Assembly: GCA_021162615.1 (NCBI GenBank)
Contig: JAGGYH010000009.1
Span: forward strand, 1-34,926
Length of the DNA stretch: 34,926 bases
From: Candidatus Aminicenantota bacterium
GTDB taxonomy: Bacteria > Acidobacteriota > Aminicenantia > Aminicenantales > Aminicenantaceae
Direction: 5' to 3'
Under the pieces are notes generated by a model. The model had not been told where the DNA came from and did not search any database. It was given only the letters and a program-made list of their open reading frames with translations. This document shows, piece after piece, positions 32,160 to 34,926 of this stretch. The stretch's first letter is position 1; every line of letters starts with the position of its first letter. The translations under genes and the position numbers were made by a program.

Positions 32160-33284
32160 CTAAACTAAGGATTTGAAATAGATTCTTTTTCTTTTGTGCT
32201 GTCTTGCCTCGTAGTATCTCCAGAAGTTCTGTACCTTTACATTTTCTTCAAGCTCTGCGTTTGATTCAGCATACTCGATTCCTTTATCTATGCAATTTTT
32301 TGTTAGATCAGTCATAAAGAGCGCATTGACTCCCTTGCTCTGGTATTCAGGAAGAACACCCACTAATAAAATGTCAATCCGGTTGGGATTTTTCATGGCC
32401 TTTAATATATGGATAAATCCAAATGGCAGCAGCTTTCCCCTGGCCTTCTGAAAAGCCAGCGAGAGGGAAGGCAGTGAGATTTGGAAGGCAATGACTTTAT
32501 CGCTATCGTCAAGTACGACCGTGGTGTAATCCGGCTGAATAAAAGAGAAGTATTTTGCAACAAAGTGATCGACCTGTTTTTTCGTCAGAGGCACGAACCC
32601 AAAGAGAGGGCTGTAAGCGGCATTTATAACATCAAATACCTGTTCCGCATACGGAAGCAGTCCTTTTTTAGATTTTACCTTCAGGACTTTGAGCTTGTGT
32701 CTTTTTAGGATAATATCACGGATGCGTGCGGCTTTTTCCGGGATTTCTTTGGGCGCCTTGACTTCATATTCGACGTAGTCGATCTTTTTTTTATAGCCTA
32801 AGTCTTCCAGGTGTTCCGGATAATACGGATAGTTGTAGGCTGATGCAAAGGTGGGCAGCTCACCGAATCCGTGGACCAGCATCCCCTGCTGCTCAAATGT
32901 GGAAAAACCCATGGGACCGTTAATTCCCTCCATGCCTTTTGACCGGGCCCACTCTTCAATATCCTGGAAAAGGGCTTTGGAGACCTCTTTATCGTCAATA
33001 AAATCAAGCCAGCAGAATCTGGCCCACTTCTTTTTCCAGTACTTGGAAAACCGATGGTTGATGATGCCTGCGATCCGCCCTGCGATTTCGCCGTTTTTAT
33101 AGGCCAGAACATATTTGGCTTCACAGTGGTCAAAGGCCGGGTTTTTATCGGATCTGAGGGTCTCTATCTCTCCTTTGATTAAAGGGGGGATCCAGTATTC
33201 ATTGTTTTTATACAAAGAGAAAGGAAACAGGACAAATTTCTTTAAATCCCTGAGACTTGTTGCTTCTTTAAGAACGATCGGCAT
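32160..33284 (-). CDS. GNAT-fold N-acetyltransferase-like protein
   Basis: This is a 374-residue protein of a widespread but uncharacterised family. The N-terminal block has FPFSLYKNNEYWIPPLIKGE and the middle has INGPMGFSTFEQQGMLVHGF, then YNYPYYPEHLEDLGYKK. The C-terminal part has GVLPEYQSKGVNALFM, which looks like an acetyl-CoA-binding loop of GNAT enzymes (V-x-P-x-x-Q/R-x-x-G-x). GAGGAG lies about nine bases before the ATG. It follows the 4-hydroxybutyryl-CoA dehydratase gene by 30 bases and is probably co-transcribed, but a shared function is not evident. The fold call is moderate and the substrate unknown. Confidence 0.75.
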   Translation of the reverse strand: MPIVLKEATSLRDLKKFVLFPFSLYKNNEYWIPPLIKGEIETLRSDKNPAFDHCEAKYVLAYKNGEIAGRIAGIINHRFSKYWKKKWARFCWLDFIDDKEVSKALFQDIEEWARSKGMEGINGPMGFSTFEQQGMLVHGFGELPTFASAYNYPYYPEHLEDLGYKKKIDYVEYEVKAPKEIPEKAARIRDIILKRHKLKVLKVKSKKGLLPYAEQVFDVINAAYSPLFGFVPLTKKQVDHFVAKYFSFIQPDYTTVVLDDSDKVIAFQISLPSLSLAFQKARGKLLPFGFIHILKAMKNPNRIDILLVGVLPEYQSKGVNALFMTDLTKNCIDKGIEYAESNAELEENVKVQNFWRYYEARQHKRKRIYFKSLV

Positions 33285-33314
33285 GATTTGTTCTCCTCTT
33301 AAAAGCCTTGTCAG

Positions 33315-34787
33315 TCACTTGTTATTCATGACCATCTTATGGACATGTTTTTTACATTTGGACATATTCCTCAGGCTGTTCCCGTATATGGCCACTTTTT
33401 CAGCTTCCTTATTTCCCCCGCCGTGTTTGGATCCGAACTGAAGCAGCCCGCCTTCATTGGAGGCCACAAGCACCCTGATAAATTCATTGAGTTTATACTG
33501 GTCTTCGATAGGGATGCCTTTTTTTCTGGTGAGAAGTTTTTTCATCTGGGGCCTGTACTTCTCGTCTTTGAGAAGTTCTCCATAAGGAAGGTTGGGAGGA
33601 AGGCCTCCGGACATATCTTGAAGAATACGGATGGCTTCATGAAAATATTCACTGGAGATATATTTTCCCATATTGGCAAAGATCGTATCAGGGAATATGG
33701 CACCGCTTTCTGTTTCCTTGGCCGAATGTACGGCTGCCTGGGCCATTCCTCTTACTATGATGGAGGTTTTATAGATTTCAAAAATCTTTTCAGAGGTATT
33801 GCTCAGGAAATACTCTCCTTTGGTGCCGTTGTAATCGGAGATCAGCATGGCCGTGCCTGTCATGATATCGTAAATAGCGGGTTTGCAGGCCGTGTAAGAG
33901 AATCGATGCAGGGAAGCGAAAAGATTGGCAAAAGTGGCGGCAAATCTGTATTCTCCGCACAGGAATACCCTTTCCTTGGGAACAAAAACATGATTGAAGA
34001 TGATCATTCCCTCTTTATTGAGATATTTCAATCCATGAGTCGGGCTGTATTCTCCGTGAAGTGATGTGACATCAGGTCCTAAAACATACCGTTCGACTCC
34101 CTCCGCATCAGCGGGGACAGCAAAAGCCACGGCAAAATCTTTGTCTTTTTCTCCGTACTGCAGGCCGGGAAGCGCTATGATCTCTTCGGTGTAAAGGCTC
34201 ATGGTAATAGGGATCTTGACCCCGCTGACATAGATTCCTTTATCTGTTTCTTCTTCAATAAACACATTACTGTGTTTTTCTTCCTGAAGGTGGGGAGGCA
34301 GGCTTCTATCGCCTTTGGCATCCGTAACAGCGGCTGTGGGAGCGATATCATTGTCTTGAATATAACGAAGGTATTTTAAGAAGCGCTGGTGGTAATCGGT
34401 CTTGAATTTATTGCTTTTGTCAACCTGGTAGGTCCCTACATGGAGAGCATGAAGAGCATCTCCGCCCACGCATCTTTGAGCGCAGAAGACTTCACTGGCC
34501 AGAGTTTTTATCATTTTTAATTTTTTTCTCAAGTCGTCTTTTGTCAGAGGGATATGATTGAAGCGGTTGATTATTTTCCCGTTTAGAGGCGACTTTACAG
34601 TCATGAAATCTTTGTATTTCGGGTCTCTGGCAAGTTCGTAACTCAACGCCACCACATTGGCGCCTTTTTGAATGTCTTCATCTTCACATGGTTTTTCCAG
34701 CAGCCTGTCTTTAATGATATTCGGCTTCAATGCTTTGAGAGCATCCATGTATTCTTTGGGGGTTTTTAAACTTTCTTGATTATCCAT
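33315..34787 (-). CDS. abfD: 4-hydroxybutyryl-CoA dehydratase / vinylacetyl-CoA isomerase
   Basis: This radical-type flavoenzyme converts 4-hydroxybutyryl-CoA to crotonyl-CoA using a [4Fe-4S] cluster and FAD. The 490-residue protein keeps the cluster ligands at almost the same numbering as the clostridial enzyme (C99, C103, H292, C299): here C102 and C106 in FCAQRC, and H294 and C301 in HRFSYTACK. Active-site Y298 and K302 are also present. ATG 34787 has AAAGGAG at five bases. The frame stays open upstream through repeat copy E, but that extension is repeat sequence, not protein. With thiolase and Hbd elsewhere in the window it supports 4-hydroxybutyrate, GABA or succinate fermentation. The enzyme is oxygen-sensitive in known cases. 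Confidence 0.93.
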   Translation of the reverse strand: MDNQESLKTPKEYMDALKALKPNIIKDRLLEKPCEDEDIQKGANVVALSYELARDPKYKDFMTVKSPLNGKIINRFNHIPLTKDDLRKKLKMIKTLASEVFCAQRCVGGDALHALHVGTYQVDKSNKFKTDYHQRFLKYLRYIQDNDIAPTAAVTDAKGDRSLPPHLQEEKHSNVFIEEETDKGIYVSGVKIPITMSLYTEEIIALPGLQYGEKDKDFAVAFAVPADAEGVERYVLGPDVTSLHGEYSPTHGLKYLNKEGMIIFNHVFVPKERVFLCGEYRFAATFANLFASLHRFSYTACKPAIYDIMTGTAMLISDYNGTKGEYFLSNTSEKIFEIYKTSIIVRGMAQAAVHSAKETESGAIFPDTIFANMGKYISSEYFHEAIRILQDMSGGLPPNLPYGELLKDEKYRPQMKKLLTRKKGIPIEDQYKLNEFIRVLVASNEGGLLQFGSKHGGGNKEAEKVAIYGNSLRNMSKCKKHVHKMVMNNK

Positions 34788-34792
34788 TTGAT

Positions 34793-34799
34793 CTCCTTT
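34793..34799 (-). promoter_or_regulatory. Ribosome binding site of abfD
   Basis: The minus strand reads AAAGGAG, five bases before ATG 34787. It lies exactly between the end of repeat copy E and the start codon, fixing the start against the 27-residue longer frame. Confidence 0.75.
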
Positions 34800-34926
34800 A
34801 CCTGGATTATTCACAAGTCGAGGTTGCTGCAGATGCGAGGCACAGGGTGCGAAGCTGTGGTCCTTCACCGCGAGTACCCTGTAACAAAGCAGATGCAGTA
34901 AGATCGGCTTGCCTATATGGTAAAAA
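34800..34926 (-). repeat. Interspersed repeat copy E (inverted relative to copy A, cut by window edge)
   Basis: The reverse complement is close to identical to copy A over this length. It shows the same core AGGCAAGCCGAT, the same two GCATCTGC repeats around ACAGGGTACTCGCGGTGAAG, and the same right end GTGAATAATCCAGGT. I count about six differences. It lies immediately upstream of the abfD ribosome site, so it forms the 5' leader of that gene. Confidence 0.85.

Noticed and set aside
33339-34064. A 241-codon open frame on the plus strand opposite abfD
   Set aside because: abfD on the other strand has full family motifs; this frame has no recognisable features and is a shadow of its codon pattern.
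34788-34868. N-terminal extension of abfD
   Set aside because: The extra 27 residues are translated from repeat copy E. A good ribosome site precedes the internal ATG at 34787, and known AbfD proteins begin there.
1-34926. CRISPR array interpretation of the repeats
   Set aside because: The copies are kilobases apart, single, 130-260 bases long and in both orientations, with no regular spacers and no cas genes.
1-34926. tRNA, rRNA or IS transposase genes
   Set aside because: No cloverleaf-like sequence or transposase motif was noticed in any intergenic region or frame; the repeats carry no gene.

Overview
The window is a dense, fully chromosomal-looking bacterial segment with 29 protein genes, no rRNA or tRNA, and no phage or plasmid genes. 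Gene content points to an anaerobic or fermentative uncultured diderm. The evidence is a TolC-type outer-membrane protein, a DUF5916 barrel protein, a C69 dipeptidase with signal peptide, an NfnAB-type flavin complex, an oxygen-sensitive 4-hydroxybutyryl-CoA dehydratase, thiolase and 3-hydroxybutyryl-CoA dehydrogenase. The mix is reminiscent of Candidatus Aminicenantes or similar lineages. That placement is an impression from gene families, not a measured one.

Layout. 170-4048 (-): elongation factor G and a secreted C69 dipeptidase. 4297-6129 (+): a bifunctional homocysteine methyltransferase/methylene-THF reductase. 6162-7907 (-): a Nudix hydrolase and a divergent class IV aminotransferase-like protein. 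8308-9726 (+): an NhaC-type antiporter. 9723-13749 (-): radC, thiolase, hbd and recA. 13845-17898 (-): five overlapping genes encoding two 2-oxoacid:ferredoxin oxidoreductase beta-like proteins with eroded thiamine-diphosphate motifs, an 8-Cys ferredoxin, NfnA and NfnB. 18217-27363 (+): a small secreted protein, then an ECF sigma/anti-sigma pair, a Spy-like periplasmic protein, a MacAB-TolC-type efflux system and a DUF5916 outer-membrane protein. 27568-30282 (-): uvrA. 30496-32123 (+): a DUF3311 protein and a sodium:solute symporter. 32160-34787 (-): 4-hydroxybutyryl-CoA dehydratase followed by a GNAT-like protein.

Three things stand out. (1) The 13845-17898 operon has the iron-sulfur half of an OFOR beta subunit twice over, but no alpha or gamma subunit and degenerate TPP sites, all fused by overlap to an electron-bifurcating NfnAB pair. 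It is the best candidate here for an undescribed redox complex. (2) A family of 130-260 bp intergenic repeats (five copies plus one solo end) has inverted ends, a long-range stem with copy-specific sequence, and a 60-bp hairpin module that is present or absent between 8-bp direct repeats. Two near-identical copies lie in inverted orientation at the two ends of the window. Copies supply the uvrA start-codon context and the fusA stop codon. (3) The ECF sigma gene and the small secreted-protein gene share the same promoter-like motif (GGAAGA, 15-16 bases, then GTCTAAAT), suggesting an autoregulated envelope-stress regulon that drives the efflux operon.

All calls rest on reading translated sequence and motifs. 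No database search was made.
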